A DNA stretch of 60,000 bases. Source: Antedon mediterranea. Taxonomy: Eukaryota; Echinodermata; Crinoidea; Comatulida; Antedonidae. Below, piece by piece: positions 23,201 to 38,200 of this stretch. The translations under genes were made by a program, and so were the position numbers. The stretch's first letter is position 1. Every line of letters begins with the position of its first letter. A model generated the notes under the pieces. The model made no database searches. It was not told the origin of the DNA and saw nothing but the letters and a program-made list of their open reading frames with translations. The DNA lies in the NCBI RefSeq assembly GCF_964355755.1, contig NC_092672.1, positions 12,212,501-12,272,500 on the forward strand, in the 5' to 3' direction.

Positions 23201-26200
23201 ACTTTCTGAATCATCATTTTTTCTTTTTACAAATTTCCTATACATTTTTCTCAGCCAGCTTTTTTTCTGTCTCTTCTTTTTTATTTTAGCAACAACTTTT
23301 CTTTGAATTGAGTCGGGAAGAATTGTCTGATTATCTTTTGGTTGACTCTCTAAATTCAAATAATTACTACAATTCAATGGAGTGGATGTTGACAGATGTA
23401 TCAATTAAAAAGAAATTAGATATGCATGTATTGCATTGGATAAATTGACTTATCTGATTTGTTGTGACACTCAGTGGGTAGGCATAGTGATATATTATGT
23501 ATATCAAGTAAGTGTACAACAAAATGGATAAAAATCAGTCAGAATGATTTACAGAATATTTGGAGATTAGTGGGGTGAACGGGTTGCGAATATTATTGAT
23601 TGCTCAGTTGTAATATCATTGTAAAATTTGCATTGTATTAAATATATGTGATATTGTATGACCAATGAAGGAAATATCACGGTTGGTGTGAACAACATTT
23701 TTCTTTAGGAATAACTATTTCAAGATTGTTTCAAAATAAATGTGACATTAAATATGAAGAAAATTGTCTAACCTTTTCCGGTGGATTCCATTGTCAATAA
23801 CCTGTATTCAGGCTCTTTGGAATCCGATGTAGAAGCCACGGCTACAGGAACTTTTTTTGTTCTTTCTTTCATCTTTGAAGTGATTTCCTCCACTACAGCG
23901 TGTTTACATATTTGCTGGGTTTGCTTGAATCTCACGTTTTCTGCCGACGAAAATGTATAACTAAACATATCAATTTGATCCTATTAAATTTACCTTACCT
24001 TATATTCGGGCCGAGTGTCCTATTAAGTTTAGTACAATTAAATTCAGTGTAAACTGCAGTGCGCCCAGCTTTCACGCTCCAGCAGACTTCGCACGCGAGT
24101 TGCAGTTCTTTACCACTTGAAGATTTGGGCGCTTCCATTATTTATAGGGTAGTCACATTATATCGGTGCTCATGTAAACGAGATTAGATAATTCAAACAC
24201 AAATGTAATAGTACAGTGTTTTTAATGCATATCCTGTACAGATGGTAAATATGTGTTAAATGTTGTTACACAGAACCCTATGTGCACTAATAGTGTTACG
24301 ATTTCAATATGATATAATGGAAGTTACCAGGCATATGTCTGTACATCTAATCACACAGCAAAACCATGCGGATCTGTCTCGCTAGTCAATTTGCATTGAA
24401 ATAGCATGTTTGTTTAATTATATAAAACAAAATTAGACTTTTTAGTTTCCTCTATATTTTGACTTTAAAATTATATGTTATTTTAAATGTTCATTAGATG
24501 TGATAGTTGTATAGCCAATATTTATAATCTAGTCGCTCCTATCCTTTTTACAGGCTTCTAAAATCCTATTCATTAAATCATGTACAGTATACAAAAAAGG
24601 TTTTTCCGACGTCGTTTCTCAACCAATAGAAATAAGTTTTATATCATTTTCATAATATTCATTTAGAAATCTAATTCCGCTTCAAACAGTGAAATCCCAA
24701 AGTTTTCCAATTACAATGCTTTAAAATACATGCACTCTACGAAGTAGGGGTGGCTACACTGTAAACGGCAGCAACATTGTGATTAAAAACTGGATTTTCC
24801 AATGAGATAACACGATGTAAGTGATGTGATTTATGAGATAAGATGAAGCTTTCATTTCTATATATGTTACCGTTTCAACCAGGTAAATCCGACCGAATTT
24901 TGCAAGTATATAAAATAAAAAAATTATTGTATACTAGATCACAGGACAATTATTTATTTCCCGGTATAAAATTCACTGTTGATACTAGTAGCACTATTAA
25001 TAATTCGCAACTTTTGCTTCATAAAACATGCAACAGTTATTAATTTGCGTCAGCATGTTTAATACACTACATTATTATTATTTACATTAAGTTGGTTTAT
25101 TTACCCTTCACAAACCCTAAATAATTATCTATAATAATAACTTTTTATTTTCATTTTTTTTTTCAAATTAATCTGTTGCTATCATTCGCGTGATGTCATA
25201 GTATAAAGTGATTAAAATGCGACGACCGAACATTATTTATGCAAAATTGTCAGATGCATGATCGTCAATACTTTATACTGATGTTTATTCGAACACATTA
25301 ATAAATAATAAAACTAGAATTTAATTCGTCACTTTGACGAATTATAGGTGATAATTTTTATCATTTTAATGAAATTAATATTTTTTAAACATGCACGTAT
25401 GTTAACATACGATCGGAAAATGTTGATTTATACCATCCTATTATATGCTTATAGTGCTGAGTTTTGCCTATTATATGCAATATACATTATGTACAGTATT
25501 ATACTGTATATCTATATTCAGTGTAGCATAGGTGAAATTATGGGACCCACATCATGTTCTATTTTTTTGGTATGATGGAATTATCAAATTAAACTCGAAG
25601 ATGACAATTTCGAAAGATAATTAATTGAGCAAATAAATATAAGGATTGGAAGAGAATTTGACACGTAGAAGCGCAATGCGCGCTCTTTGAAATTTGTATA
25701 ACTTCGACTAAAGAAATTTAAAAACAACGTTTTAACTTCAACTAGCCATATGATAACATCACAACATCCGATAGGCTTAATTTTTATATGAATTCATATC
25801 TACATTTTATCAGCTTTCATAATAAATTATAATCATCAAGGTCACATTTAATTCGGAAGAGCTGTAAGATATTCAAATGTACGGTGTAGGTGAAATTACA
25901 CGACCTACGTTATTCAAGTTTTTACGGGTGATGACGTCATCAAAATGAAAATGTTGACAACTCCTGAGAAAGATAATTAAATGAGCAATCATATACAAAA
26001 AATTTAGCGAAAATCGGGCACAAAATAACCGAGATGCGCTCAGTTGAATGTGATAATCTATGACAAAAGAGAAAAAAACCTAATTTTTAAATTCGAGTGG
26101 CCATTTGGTGACCTCACAACATTTTGTACGTCAAATGTGTACATGAATTTATATCTAGAACTTAATGGCTTCCAGAATAATTAATAAAAATTGGGGGTCA

Positions 26201-29200
26201 TCGTGCATTCTGAAGAATGATTTTCATTTAAAAAATGCCTTATTTTTCATCATTTTCAGCACTTTTATGCAGTTAATATGCGCATTTTGTCATTTTTAAC
26301 ATGCTCGTATAGCGTTATTTTAAGTCGGAACGAACTCAAATTCGGTGAATGTACTAAGAATGGTGAGTAGAATGGGATTTCTACAAAAAATTTGTATTTT
26401 TACCCTTTTTAAGAATCGCGTGCTCAAAAACGCATTTTTGCGCAGTAATTTTTTGAAACACGCAAATGGCCTAAATTGATTAAAACTTGATTTTGAGCTT
26501 TTTAAATTTTGAACGCGCGATTTTACGCGCATGACCCTACGTGCGCGTGCGTTTTTACTTGCCAATATTTTTACCCTTGACCTGAAGTTTACGTGTAATA
26601 AATTTCATTAATATGTGATAAAGAATTATGGAGATATGATTGATAATGTGATTTCACAAAATGGCGTATAAATGACGTCACGGATGAGTGATCACGCTGA
26701 AAAGCTTATTAGGACTAAGTTAAAGTATTTGAAAGACATTGTGAAATTTTGGTAATCATTGACATTAAACTTTTTTAGATATTTGTTACACAAAATAGTG
26801 CCCAGAAACAATAATAACAATAAAGATTTGATACAATAACAATAGGTGATCATTTTATTCTAAATGATCGCCTAATAATCAAACCTTCCACTGAAGACAT
26901 AGAGTCAGAGGATATAGAACATTCGGAATCAGATATCGGTGAAGTTGAAACTGCATCATGTAAATGGAATTTGATTTCAGTTGACGTCATTGTTTCCACC
27001 TCTGTTGTGATTTGTTCAGGCGTTTTCGGGGATGTTCCTGCAATTCATTCAAATATATTTTTCAGACAAGTATGTAAATATATTAAGATGGCTATAATGT
27101 CACTATTAAGTCTGTTTCTTAACTTGGTTGCATTATATATCACCAATACACTTTGTTTAGTATTAAAAATACCCTTATAGTAATAAAAAATGTGGTTAAT
27201 ATTCATCATACCTGTTTTGTCTAGATCCAAGGAGGAGATTGCTGATGATTCCTGTATGGAATCAGATTTAGATGTTGACATATCTGTCCTTCCTTCACCT
27301 TCATGCATTTGTTCCTTTGTTACCTGTGTTGCAATTTTTTCTGCAAGTGTATCTTCCCGTATTTTCTTGTTAAGCTCTATAACTGTAAAAAAAAAGGTAA
27401 GTTGAAATAAGGTTGAACGGTACACATCATAGAGATAAATTAAAAGATTAAAATTAAAGAAATAAGATATATCATCAAATCATCATAATCACCTGTAAAT
27501 AACATACATATATGTATGTCATTTATAGACCAAATTATAGACCAAAATGAATTTTTATGTATCTAATAAAAATATTATTTCCAATGTACCTTACTGGTAC
27601 GATTTTACCTTTATTACTATTTTTATATAGATACTATTTAAATTGTATACACAAATGGGCCAAAGCAGGCATTAATGCGCATGTTGAAGGAAGAAGAAAG
27701 AAAGAGTTTCAGCACACTTTGAACGAAAAGTTAATGTGTCATTTGGTATGGTTGAATTCTTATTTTCAAACTTACCATCGATATCTTCCTTCTTCCACTT
27801 GTCACAGTCTTTTCCAATTGCTTGAAACAATGTCGTTGTAATAGCAATACCATCAGTAGAGGGTTCGTTGGATTTAAATCTATAATAATAAATAATGAAC
27901 TCCAAAAGGTTTAATGAAAGTAGAATATATCCAATAGTTCCTCTTAAAATATTAATATATTTCGAATAAAAACAAAGTGAAGATCACAAGTAAATTAATG
28001 AGCATATGCTTCATACTTCTTAGAGATATTTGAAACAAACTTGAAACTTCAGCAGCAGCATTTGCATCAGCATCGTGGTCGTCGTTCTCGCCGTCACCAT
28101 CACCCTCAATGTCACCGTTATCATCATCATCATCAATCGCCATTATAATCACCATCATTATTATTATTCGAAAAGGAATGACAACCCAAAACTTCAGGTA
28201 TCAACTATATATAATAAGAACCTCACTAATGTCAATTTCTGTATTTTAATGAATAATTATATATTTGAACACAAATAAGCACTTTATCTATTGTAATGGT
28301 AATGAACTCCAAAAGGTCGGATATAAAGAAAATAGAATGTATCCAATAGTTCATCTTAAAATATGAATATATTTAAAATAAAAACGAAGTAAAGATCACA
28401 AGTAAATAAGCAAATGCTTCATACTTCTTGGAGGTATTTAAAATAAACTGGAACCTTCAGCAGCAGAATTTGCATAAACAGCGTCGTCGTTCTCGCAGTC
28501 ACCATCACCATCATCTTTATAAGCATCAGCATCATCACCATCATCATCGCCATTATAATCATCATTATTATTCGAAAAGGAATGAAAACCCATTAATCAA
28601 AGATGAAACTTCAGGTATCATAAGAAGATAAAAACATCACTAATGCCAATTTCTGTATTTTTATGAATATTTATAGATTAAAATACTTAGCACCACACTT
28701 ACTATAAACAAGAAAACCAAGCAACTCTTTAAATGTTATCAGTTGCATTAGAGATACTTATGAAAAAAATATAAGGTTTTCAAAGAACAAAAGATTGATT
28801 TTAATATATATATCAGAAAATATTATTTTCTGATAAGGAATGTTATGCCATGACTATTATAGAGAACATGAATACACGATTAGAAATAAATGAGAACTCT
28901 ATTATATATAATATATTGTAATGGTAAAAACACCATTCAACTTGTATTACATGCTGTATATTGATGAAGACCATGTATATTTTATTGGTGCATCTTATAA
29001 AATAACTATGTTCTTTTGTTACCTTTGTCCAAGCATGGCCTTTACACAGCTAGTTTTTCCAGCACCTTCTTTCCCTAGAAACATACATCTTGAATTTACA
29101 ACTGCAATCTCACCATTTTCAAGTTCATTTTGAAATGATCTAATGGCGCTCTCACCTCTAGCTAATATTTCAACTGGAACTAAATTGCAATTAAAATAAG

Positions 29201-32200
29201 TGCAAAATATACAAAAACAAATACAAATATTTTGAATAAATTCAAAGCCATAGTTTTAAAAATGTCATTATGACAGCTAATCTTCGTCACATTCGTACAG
29301 TTCAAAGGTTCAGTACAATGTTAAATATGTGTCATTATTAATACACAGTTTAATATTCATGATGCAAAACTCAATCAAAGTGTATTAATACAAACTTACT
29401 GTCAAGTAACTTCAATATATTATTTTTCTTTTCTTTGGAGATATGACTATTATCCTTCAAAGCAGATGCTGGTGTTTGTCCTCGCTATACAAAAAATTGT
29501 ATTAAAGTATTATCCACTGTTACTTTACTAATCTATATATACATTTACGTAAGGGAAAAATCGGTAAATCTCGCCTTACTTCTAGAATTTTTACTCGATG
29601 GTATATAAAGTTGGTTCGTACTTTCGGTACTGATTTTAACCACCTTATGTAACTCTGTTTACTAATTTAAATTGAGTTAGATAATTATTTATTGATGATT
29701 AAAGCGAATTTACGATTTGCCCCGAATAGGTGTTTTTCACAAATTGTTTTACATTATATAAACACATATACAAATAAAATTTATTAATGACAGTTGCTTC
29801 TCAACGTTTGTATTAATTAATAATGTAATTACAAAAAAAATATAAACGTCGAGTGATGTATCGTTACATGTACTGTACTTCAATCGACTATGAGGGTGAC
29901 AGTTTCAACAAAGTATTAAATCGCAATGTTTTAATGTATTTAGTGGTATATTATTGTAAAACATGAAAACAATTAATATTTCGTTGCTAAATGGATAAAG
30001 AATATATTATAAAATTGTTCCTCTTTGCACTCATCCTCTTTTTCCATCCCTCAACCCTAATTTTACCTACAAAACACAAATTAAGTTTGTTTAAATTTGA
30101 CTCAAACAATTGGTCTCAATTTGTGACAAGTTTTTCTTTCGAAAGTAATTCACAGGGTGCTAATTTTAGTTGAGTACATAAATCACCGTTTTTATTTATT
30201 TCGTTATTATATTGTCCTGTGGTACGTACATTTGAAATCGCCAGTTTTTTTAACGCTGAAATTACTATGTATTCGAGAAGCATCTGTGGACGACCTAGAT
30301 GCGAGCGAAGCGAGTAAACTAGTAATTTACATAATCCGGATTGTAATAAACACATTCATAAGCTAATAGTGTGCACACGTTAATATGACACAATCTGAGT
30401 ACCTTTGCACTAACAAACAACAATACTAACTGCTCTACCATTTAATGTTTATTGTGATTGAATACACTTAGTCTTTAAAATCTCTCAAAACCCATATTTT
30501 GAATTTTTAATTGTCTAAATTTTTCTGTCTATGTAAAGCGCATTAAGGCTTTCAGCATAATGCGCTATATCAAGTACCAGTTATTATTATTATTATTAGT
30601 AGTAAAAATGCTATTGAAAAAAATATTATAAAAGAATAGTCGATACTGATTAAATGTACATGTTAATTATCGCATCTATGAGAATTTACCACCACTAGCA
30701 GCAACCCGTGCTCCGCATTGTCTTTGTCGACTTTAATATATGATTATATACTAATTCGCATGGGATGAGTAAGTATCATATAAGCGCACTCTTCCCTCAT
30801 AAAACGCCATGGATTTTGTTATACACCAAGTATTCCTTCAATTTTAAGTAACTATGAGCTACAAAATGAAAGCAATACTGGATATGGGACTTTACGAAAA
30901 TGGAAAAATTGTGCTGTGTGAATAAGATGATGCGCGCAATAACATAACAAAAGTATAAAATGGCGAACTATATTATTTTGGGTGTTTTTCGTGGTGTATT
31001 AATTATTATTTTGATACATTGAAATAAAAAGTGAACAAAAATGGACGGAGTAGAAAGTGCATGAGATTAAAAGATTTTAATGAAGTATTGGAATAAATCA
31101 ACACAAAAAGTAGTCGAAATTTGACGATGCGCTGACACAAACTATTACTTTTTGGGTGTATTTTTTCTTTGAGACGTCAATTACTGCTATTGTTTGCCTT
31201 TTTTAGTGTTTATCCTTAAAATTCAGGAAAGTGACATAGCCTATCGTGTGCGGCCCATCAATAAACATCAGTGTGCCAAATGTGAGCACTTACCGTTCAG
31301 TGGTTTTGGAAGAGATACATAAAATAAAAAAATTTAGTAGCATTAATGTAGATGCTAACATAATGGCTTTAAACAATTGGCGCCCTTTCTGATATTATTT
31401 GTCTCCATCAAGATAATGGTTACTGTGTATTAGTTAACACAAGATGTGTAATATTTTAAGTTGATAGATACTCCTAATCAAAATAAGAGTATACCTTGGA
31501 TATAGGGGTAATGGTTTGCTTAATAAGCACAATTTAAAAATGCAAATGCAATGTTGCTGCATTAATTGACGGTACCTTGTTTCTTGCTTTAAGTGATGCT
31601 CCGTGGGCTATGAGACTGTTCACTATTTCTATATTACCACTCGTGCCAGTCCTAACGTGTTCATGTAGCGGTGTGTTTCCCTTCTGGAAAGCAGAAAGTT
31701 GTATGTATAATAATATACATTTAACACTTTAGATACTAGAACTAAAGTTTAAACAAATTTAATATTGTATTCGTATCCTACAATTATAACAAGCAATTAA
31801 CTACTACATCTAATGTATTGTATATTTTGCTTCTCGTGGGCTACTCGTCTTTCAGTAGGTAACTTCGATGATCATCCCTGCCAAATTGCCAGGACTTGCG
31901 ATTATACAAGTACAATTATTTAAACTCTGGTGGCAACTGGAAATGCGTCTGGCAGATGGACAGCCGGGAATGAGTCCAACGGATGTGAAGCATATATGTC
32001 TATCGATTATAGAATGAAAGTTAGATGATAAATCTGAATTAGGGTAAAAAATTGACTTCAGTAATGTAAACGGGGTCCCATCGTTTTATTACTTTTTATG
32101 AAATCATACACATAAGGGCCATTATTGGTTCGGCATCATAGTCCGCAAGGTCTATGGTCAAGAAATTGTTAAGTAAATGGAGTATTTTGTTAATTGTCTA

Positions 32201-35200
32201 CGATAGACCACATTATAACAGTACTGTAAATAATACAACTAGTTGATTTCAATTGGGACGTGGAGAGGTGTTAGCAATGAACATACTTTTGAAAGTATTG
32301 GTATTACCGTCTTTGATAAATAAATAACTTTTTACACAATGAAAATAAATTAAACAAACACAAGGTTTGTTTATACGGGAGCTCATTTAGATTAACTTGT
32401 ATTGCTAACTAAAACGAAATAATAACATTAATAATTGTTTTAATCATTATAAGAGCAATTTACATTGTTTGTTGCTGTGATGAATGCTCCGTGGGCTAGG
32501 AGCCTGTTCAATATCTCTATATTACCACTGCCAACCTGAACGTGTCCATGTAGCGGTGTGTTTCCATCCTGGAAAGAAGAAAGTTAGATTAAACTTGACG
32601 CATTTTTTTTAAAGAATACATAGTATTATATTACATATTTATCCTTTTCTATATTTCATTTTGTAGTTTATTGAGAGTGACTGTAAATCATAAAGAAGAC
32701 ATGGTTTTAAGAAAATAATACAACTTGCTAATTTTAATTATTATAATACAGAAGGGTTAGCAATGAACACATTTTAAAAGTATTGATTTAGCGTATTGTT
32801 CAATCTAAAATGCTACAGCTACACTATTTTTAATATATTTTAAATTATATTTTTGGTTTGATAATAACTATACATTTTTTCCAATGAAAAACACATTAAA
32901 TAAACGAATCTAGGGTTTGTTTATAATGGTAGGTAATTTAGATTAATTTATAGTAACTAAAGCGAATAATTACGTTAATAATTTTTAAATCATTTTAAAA
33001 GAGTAATTTACATTGTTTGTTGCTGTGATTGATGCTCCGTGAGCTATGAGACTGTTCACTATCTCTACATTACCACAACCATGCATAACGTGTGCATCTA
33101 GCGGTGTGGCTCCATGCTGGAAAGAAGAAATTAGATTAAACTTGACGCATTTTTTTAAAGAATACAGGTAGTATTATATTACATATTTATCCTTTTCTAC
33201 ATTCATTTTGTAATTATTTAATAGTGACTGTAAATTATAATAAGGTAATAAGAAAATAAGAAGAAAATAATACAATTTGCTGAGTTTAATTATTATAATA
33301 CAGATGGGTTAGTATTGAACACATTTTAAGAAAATAATAATACAACTTGTACTATACCCTGGAAAGAAGAAAGTTAGATTAAACTTGACGCATTTCTTTT
33401 AAAGAATACAGGTAGTATTATATTACATATTTATCCTTTTCTATATTTCATTTTGTAGTTTATTGAGAGTGACTGTAAATTATAAAGACATGGTTTTAAG
33501 AAAATAATATACTTGCTGATTTTAATTACTATAATACAGAAGGGTTAGCAATGAACACATTTTAAAAGTATTGATTTAGCGTCTTGTTCAATCTAAAATG
33601 CTACAGCTACACTATTTTTAATATATTTTAAATTGTATTTTTGGTTTGATAATAACTATACATTTTTTCCAATGAAAAACACATTAAACGAATCTAGGGT
33701 TTGTTTATAATGGTAGGTAATTTAGATTAATTTATAGTGTTAACTAATGCGAATAATTACGTTAATGATTTTTAAATCATTTTAAAAGAGTAATTTACAT
33801 TGTCTGTTGCTGTGATTGATGCTCCGTGAGCTATGAGCCTGTTCAATATCTCTATATTACCACTGCCAACCTGAACGTGTTCATGTAGCGATGTGTTTCC
33901 ATTCTGGAAAGAAGAAATTAGATTAAACTTGACGCATTTTTTTAAAGAATACAGGTATTATTATATTACATATTTATCCTTTTCTATATTTCATTTTGCA
34001 GTTTATTGAGAGTGACTGTAAATTATAAAGAAGACATGGTTTTAAGAAAATAATACAACTTGCTGATTTTAATTATTATAATACAGAGGGGTTAGCAATG
34101 AAAACATTTTAAAAGTATTGATTTAGCGTCTTGTTCAATCTAAAATGCTACAGCTACACTATTTTTAATATATTTTAAATTGTATTTTTGGTTTGATAAT
34201 AACTATACATTTTTTCCATGAAAAACATATTAAACGAATCTAGGGTTTGTTTATAATGGTAGGTAATTTAGATTAATTTATAGTGTTAACTAATGCGAAT
34301 AATTACGTTAATGATTTTTAAATCATTGTAAGAGTAATTTACATTGTTTGTTGCTGTGATTGATGCTCCGTGAGCTATGAGACTGTTCAATATCTCTACA
34401 TTACCACGGCCAAGCCAAACGTATACATGTAGCGGTGTGTTTCCATCCTGGAAAGAAGAAATTAGATTAAACTTGATACATTTTTTTAAAGAATACAGGT
34501 AGTATTATATTACATATTTATCCTTTTCTACATTCATTTTGTAATTATTTAATAGTGACTGTAAATTATAATAAGGTAATAAGAAAATAAGAAGAAAATA
34601 ATACAATTTGCTGAGTTTAATTATTATAATACAGATGGGTTAGCATTGAACACATTTTAAGAAAATAATAATACAACTTGTACTATACCCTGGAAAGAAG
34701 AAAGTTAGATTAAACTTGACGCATTTTTTTTAAAGAATACAGGTAGTATTATATTACATATTTATCCTTTTCTATATTTCATTTTGTAGTTTATTGAGAG
34801 TGACTGTAAATTATAAAGACATGGTTTTAAGAAAATAATACAACTTGCTGATTTTAATTATTATAATACAGAAGGGTTAGCAATGAATACATTTTAAAAG
34901 TATTAATTTAGCGTCTTGTTCAATCTAAAACGCTACAGCTACACGATTTTCAATATATTTTAAATTGTATTTTTGCTTTGATAATAACTATACATTTTTT
35001 CTACTAAAGAAAAACACAATAAACGAATCTAGAGTTTGCTTATAACGGGGGACAATTTAAATTCACTTGTAATGTTAACTAATACGAATAATTACGTTTC
35101 GATTTTTAAATCATTGTAAAAGAGTAATTTACATTGTTTGTTGCTGTGATTGATGCTCCGTGGGCTATGAGACTGTTCACTATCTCTACATTACCCTGGG

Positions 35201-38200
35201 CAGACCTAAAGTGTGTATGTAGCGGTGTGTTTCCAATCTGAAAAGAAGAAAGTTAGATTAAACTTGACGCATTTTTAAAGAATACAGGTATTATTATATT
35301 ACATATTTATCCTTTTCTATATTCATTTTGTAATTCATTAAGAGTGAATGTAAATTATATAGAAAAATCTAGTATTAAGAAAATAATAAAACTTGTTTAA
35401 AAAGTATTGATTTAGCGTCTTTTTCGATCTAAAACCCTACAGCTACACGATTTTCAATATATTTAAAATTGTATTTTTGCTTTGATAATAACTATATATA
35501 CAATGTTTCCAATGAAAAACACATTAAACGAATCTAGGGTTTGCTTATAACGGGAGATAATTTAAAATGACTTGTATGTTAAGTAATACAAATAATTACG
35601 TTAATGTTTTTTAAATCACTGTCAGTATAAGAGTAATTTACATTGTTTGTTGCTTTGACTGATGCTCCGTAAGCTATGAGATTGTTCACTATCTCTAAAT
35701 TACCACGGCCATACATAACGTGTTCATGTAGCGGTGTGTTTCCATCCTGAAAAGAAGAAAGTTAGTATTATTATATTTCATATTTATTCTTTTCTACATT
35801 CATTTTCTAATTCTAAGAGTGAATGTAAATTATATAGAAATACCTGGTATTAAAAAATGACTAACTGATTTCAATTAAGACATGCAGAGGATTTAGCAAT
35901 GAACATCATTTTGAAAGTATTGATTTTAGCGTCTTATTTAATCTAAAATTCGACAGCTGTACATGATGTTTAAATATCGTAAATTATATGGTGATGGTTA
36001 ATAACTATAAATAATATAATTTATTAAATTAATAAACATATTCCTACGCCTAGACATTTCGTTTAGATTCAAGTAAACTTTCATGAGTACTGAATTTGTA
36101 GATATTAGTCCGGTGGCAGGAGGGGGGAATCACCACCCGAAAGGGGACAAATTGCCATCCAACTTTTCTAGACTCGAATTTTCCGTAGATTACGAATATG
36201 GAAGGTAATCGATCAGGATAGGAAGCGTTTTCGAGATATAAGGGGTCAAAGTTCAAAATTGACCAATTACAACAATGTATTATGTATATGTATTATAACA
36301 AATTTATTGAAGCACAATTTGGTCTTTTATTACATTTTTATGATTATAAGTGTCTATTCAATCACCTTATGAAAAAAAAAATCCTTTGTGATTAAGGGTC
36401 AAATGTCAATATTGACCAATCATAGAACGTACCTATAAAACCAAATAAAAACTAATATTTAATCAAAATTGGATGTTTTCTCATTCTATTAATCAATCAT
36501 ACGCAATGTAAAAGAGCGAATACATCATTTCATCAGTTGACATAAGGTCAATTTCATCAGTTGACATAAGGTCAAACGTCAACATTTTAATACGCGTATT
36601 AGTTAACAAATAAATGCAAAGTTGTCCAAACTAGTATGATATTGATGGTTTTACAAGTAATCAAATTATTTGATTAGTAAAGTTATGTTATTTCATTATA
36701 ATTTTGATTAATATAATTATAATACTGTATTTAATCAAATCAGACTTCGATCAGGATAGGAAGCGAATAGGAAGAGATAAGGGGTCAAAGTTTAAAATTG
36801 ACCAATTATAACAATGTATTATATACATATGTATTATTAACCAGTTTATTAAAGTTCAATTTGGTCTTTTAATATATTTGTATGGTTATAGGTATTGTAT
36901 GGTGTTATTCAGTCGCCTTATAAAACAAATACTTTGCAATTAATGGTCAAATGTCAATATTAACCAATCACACAATTTGCATTTAAAACCAAATAAAAAC
37001 TAACATTTAAGACAAAATGTTATGTTTTATCATTCTGTTAAGACATCTATCAATCATACACAATCAAAAGAGCACATTTATCATTACACAAGTTGACATG
37101 GGTCAAAGGTCAACATTTGAACAAATGATATACTAAATAATGCAACTTTTCAAACTATGAGATCGATGTTCATAAATGTAATCACGTTATTTGATCAGTG
37201 AAGTTATGGTATTTTTATATTTTTTCTAGTGCGCATTATTTTAAATGTATTAATATAATACTGTAAAATAAATAATAAAATTAATATTATGACGATTAAA
37301 ATGTTATGATGTTAAAATGTTGCGCTGACCTTCAATGATTTGCCACTATACAGTTGCATTTATTAGGGCTACAATATTCGTCTTTGGAAAATAAACTACT
37401 ATTCATCAGAACCAGAGAATACAAATTCGTACAGGGTAGGGCATAGGCAGATCCAGGTGGCCAAACTCAATCCACAACTCACTACACAGACAGACCACAA
37501 TTTTTATATAGTTGTGCCCATACAGGAAAGAGTTTCCTGTATACAAAGGATTCTAAAATAACCCATGTGGATTTGCCCGAATGAACCCTCTAAGGACCCT
37601 TTTGGGATCTATATGTGGTGTGCTACATAAGGCCCTGTATTAGAAATTAGTATGGGGTAAATAGTTCATAGATGAACTATGGAATAAAACTAAATGTGCA
37701 CCCTCAATCTTTAAATAACATTTATGGATTTTCCCAAATGAACCCAAGGGCCGATCCTTCATGGACCTTTCGGGGTTCTCTATGTGGGGCTACAAGAAAC
37801 CCTATATTGGAAATAATGTATGTGGGGTGAAAATGTGGGTTCATAGAGATATAATAAATCCCTGTGCACCCTCGATCATCCATAAGGAATATTTTATGGA
37901 TTTGCCCAAATTAACCCAAGGGCCGGTCGTTCTCCATGGATGGACATTAAGCCCCATAATGGAAATATAAGGGGTGACACTGTGAGTTCATATAGACAGG
38001 CGTGGCCCATGAATTAAGCTGCCTGTGCACTCTCGATCCTTAAGAAAAATTTATGGATTTGCCCAAATTAACCAAAGGGCCGGTCCTCCATGGACATTAA
38101 GCCCCATAATGGATATTAATGGATGACACTGTGGGTTTATATAGACAGGCACAACCATGGAATAAAGCTGCCTGTGCACTCTCGATCCTTAAGGAACACT

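Larger units (their letters stand above)
32464..35237. repeat. Two-exon ankyrin exon-intron higher-order repeat, ~1.33 kb
   Basis: Spacings of ankyrin exon starts are 548, 787, 544 and 790 bp, so two adjacent exons plus introns form a ~1,334-bp block repeated from ~32.46 to ~35.13 kb. Intron sequence is nearly as conserved as exon sequence. Each long intron also holds a stump, CTATACCCTGGAAAGAAG (33,353 and 34,682), where an acceptor flank survives but the ankyrin exon does not. Confidence 0.85.

Noticed and set aside
27952-28631. Asp-rich ORF (minus) and His-rich ORF (plus) in two copies, looking like a duplicated acidic exon
   Set aside because: Exons 12 and 13 join directly with the conserved Roc sequence (LGQ-R-FKSNEPSTDGI) and matching phase, so the stretch between them is intron; the ORFs come from an ATC/GAT microsatellite.
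31860-32040. A less AT-rich stretch with WKC- and NESNGCEAYMS-like readings, considered as a sushi/CUB-type exon
   Set aside because: Each reading frame is broken by stops and no clean acceptor-donor pair encloses it; at most an old relic.
36050-36256. ORF shared with 39,448-39,630 as a possible conserved gene pair
   Set aside because: They are the two inverted ends of the same TAGTCC element read through by chance.
37761-37970. 70-codon ORF in the ~150-bp repeat block
   Set aside because: It spans repeat units with no domain and neighbouring units are frame-broken.
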